Origin: Burkholderiales bacterium
GTDB lineage: Bacteria; Pseudomonadota; Gammaproteobacteria; Burkholderiales; CAIKXV01
Reading direction: 5' to 3'
Assembly (NCBI GenBank): GCA_019751575.1
Contig: JAIENF010000441.1
Coordinates: 1 to 5,236 of the forward strand
DNA: 5,236 nucleotides
The notes beneath the pieces are model-generated. The model saw nothing but the letters and a program-made list of their open reading frames with translations. It was not told the origin of the DNA and made no database searches. The position numbers and the translations under genes are program-made. Below, in pieces: positions 4,053 to 5,236 of this stretch (the first letter of the stretch is position 1; every line of letters starts with the position of its first letter).

Positions 4053-5236
4053 TCAGCCCAGCATGTTCGCCCAGATGTTCTGCGCCCACTGCAGCGCATA
4101 CGCGCCTTCGAGCGCGCTGGGTGCGGCCGACAATCCGCCGCTGCCCGGCACGGTGAGCATCGTGCGCTTGGCGGCATCGTAGCGGTGCACCGACGAGACC
4201 CGGATGGTGTCGAGTTCGGTGAGGAAGCTGTAGCAGGTGTTGATCAGCATCGGCGCTGCGAACGGGGCACGCCCGCGCATCAGGTCGATCACCGCGGAGG
4301 CGCAGACCTTGGCATGCTGGTTGGCCATGTGGCCGGACTTGGGCATCGCCGGCGCGGCGAGGATCGAATCGCCCAGGACGTGCACGCCCTTGACCTTCAC
4401 CGACTCGTAGGTGAGGAAATCGACTTCGCACCAGCGCGCGTTGGCAGTGATCAGGCCGGTGCGCTCGGCGATCGCCGCTGCCTTCTGCGGCGGGATCACG
4501 TTCAGCACGTCGGCCTTGACGTCGTCGAACTCCAGCCGCGCCACGCGCCCCGCGACATCGACGTCGAGCAGGCGGCTGTTGGGCCGGTAGTCGATCATCC
4601 CGGGGTAGTACTGCTTCCAGGCGGCGGCGAACAGCGCCGGCTTCGAGGTGATCGCTTCATTGGAATCGAGGATCACGATCTTCGACTTGCGCTTGTGGTT
4701 CCACAGGTAGTGCGCGACCTGGCTGGCCCGCTCGTACGGCCCGGGCGGGCAGCGGTAGGGCGCCAGCGGGATATGCATGGCGAACACACCGCCGTCGGGC
4801 ATCGCCTCGAGCTGCCTGCGCAGCAGCAGCGTCTGTGCCCCGGCATGCCAGGCATGCGGCACGCGCTCGATCGCCTCCGCCGGGTTCTTCGCCATCTGCG
4901 GAATCTCGTTCCAGCTGAAATCTATGCCGGGCGAGACGACCACCCGGTCATAGCGCAGCGCGCCACCGCGCGCGAGCATGACCACCCGCTTGTCGGGGTC
5001 GATCGCCAGCGCCTCGTCGCGCAGCACCTTCACCCCGCGCGCGTTCCGCAACGTCTCGTAGCTGCGCGTGATCTCGCTGATCTGCATCGTGCCGGCGAGC
5101 ACGCGGTTCGACAGCGGGCAGGAGACGAACGCGCCAGAGCGCTCGACCATCACCACCTCGATCTCCGGGGCGAACTGCCGCATGTGGTTGGCGAAGGTCG
5201 CGCCGCCGTAGCCGCCGCCGATCACCACCACCCGGC
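4053..5236 (-). CDS. fccB: FCSD flavoprotein subunit, copy 1 (5' end outside window)
   Basis: This is the flavoprotein subunit of flavocytochrome c sulfide dehydrogenase, a periplasmic enzyme that oxidises sulfide to sulfur or polysulfide and reduces a cytochrome c. No start is present: the frame is open to the window edge, and the GTG at 5231 is an internal Val codon, because the Arg before it and the following VVVIGGGYGG match copy 2 beyond its signal peptide. Roughly 35 N-terminal residues, including any export signal, are missing. Counting the codon at 5231 as residue 1, I see the Rossmann GGGYGG motif (5-10), Cys38 in FVSCPLSN (position of the 8-alpha-S-cysteinyl FAD in the family), Cys161 in YRCPPGPYER and Cys333 in NTCYS (the redox-active pair), the FAD motif VHVLGDS (283-289), and the C-terminal FCSD flavin-binding domain (about 325-392). 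It is paralogous to copy 2, about two-thirds identical by eye. The protein ends in TGA at 4055-4053, 8 bases before a hairpin. Family assignment is firm; the exact substrate is inferred. Confidence 0.93.
   Translation of the reverse strand, partial: RVVVIGGGYGGATFANHMRQFAPEIEVVMVERSGAFVSCPLSNRVLAGTMQISEITRSYETLRNARGVKVLRDEALAIDPDKRVVMLARGGALRYDRVVVSPGIDFSWNEIPQMAKNPAEAIERVPHAWHAGAQTLLLRRQLEAMPDGGVFAMHIPLAPYRCPPGPYERASQVAHYLWNHKRKSKIVILDSNEAITSKPALFAAAWKQYYPGMIDYRPNSRLLDVDVAGRVARLEFDDVKADVLNVIPPQKAAAIAERTGLITANARWCEVDFLTYESVKVKGVHVLGDSILAAPAMPKSGHMANQHAKVCASAVIDLMRGRAPFAAPMLINTCYSFLTELDTIRVSSVHRYDAAKRTMLTVPGSGGLSAAPSALEGAYALQWAQNIWANMLG
4795..4835. repeat. 41-base tract identical in both FCSD genes (copy 1 side)
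   Basis: This is the partner of 2853-2893 in direct orientation, about 1.94 kb away. Direct repeats of this length could allow recombination that deletes the cytochrome gene and fuses the two flavoprotein genes, or gene conversion between them. Confidence 0.75.

Noticed and set aside
1..5236. tRNA, rRNA, CRISPR array, insertion sequence or phage attachment site
   Set aside because: I looked for cloverleaf-like segments, regularly spaced repeats and transposase-like proteins, and saw none.

Overview
The window is a high-GC stretch in which every real gene reads on the minus strand. It is typical of a high-GC proteobacterium that oxidises reduced sulfur, probably a beta-, gamma- or alphaproteobacterium; the sequence alone does not fix the taxon. 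The proteins are exported redox proteins: two flavocytochrome c sulfide dehydrogenase (FCSD) flavoproteins, three c-type cytochromes or likely cytochromes, and one HtrA-like PDZ protein.

In transcription order, from high to low coordinate, the layout is as follows. (1) An FCSD flavoprotein gene whose 5' end lies beyond the window (5236-4053). (2) A 294-base intergenic region (4052-3759) with a terminator-like hairpin, a near-consensus sigma-54 promoter candidate and a structured leader. (3) A small monoheme cytochrome c (3758-3414). (4) A second, complete FCSD flavoprotein with a Tat signal (3394-2111). (5) After a 123-base gap, an HtrA-like protein with a PDZ domain that lacks all three catalytic triad residues (1987-905). 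(6) A diheme c4-like cytochrome (867-154). (7) The first 52 codons of a membrane-anchored protein, start overlapping the previous stop as ATGA (157-1, continuing out of the window).

The inferred job is periplasmic sulfide (or sulfane sulfur) oxidation. An FCSD flavoprotein takes two electrons from sulfide through a redox-active disulfide and covalently bound FAD, then passes them to a small cytochrome c subunit. The diheme cytochrome and the anchored downstream protein could carry the electrons on to the respiratory chain or a photosynthetic reaction centre. The PDZ pseudoprotease is more likely a scaffold, chaperone or maturation factor than a protease.

The points most worth a second look are two paralogous flavoproteins flanking a single cytochrome gene, the sigma-54 promoter candidate ahead of that cytochrome, the HtrA-like protein with its triad replaced by Tyr, Gly and Ala, and a 41-base tract identical between the two flavoprotein genes. 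No tRNA, rRNA, CRISPR array, insertion sequence or phage gene was seen.
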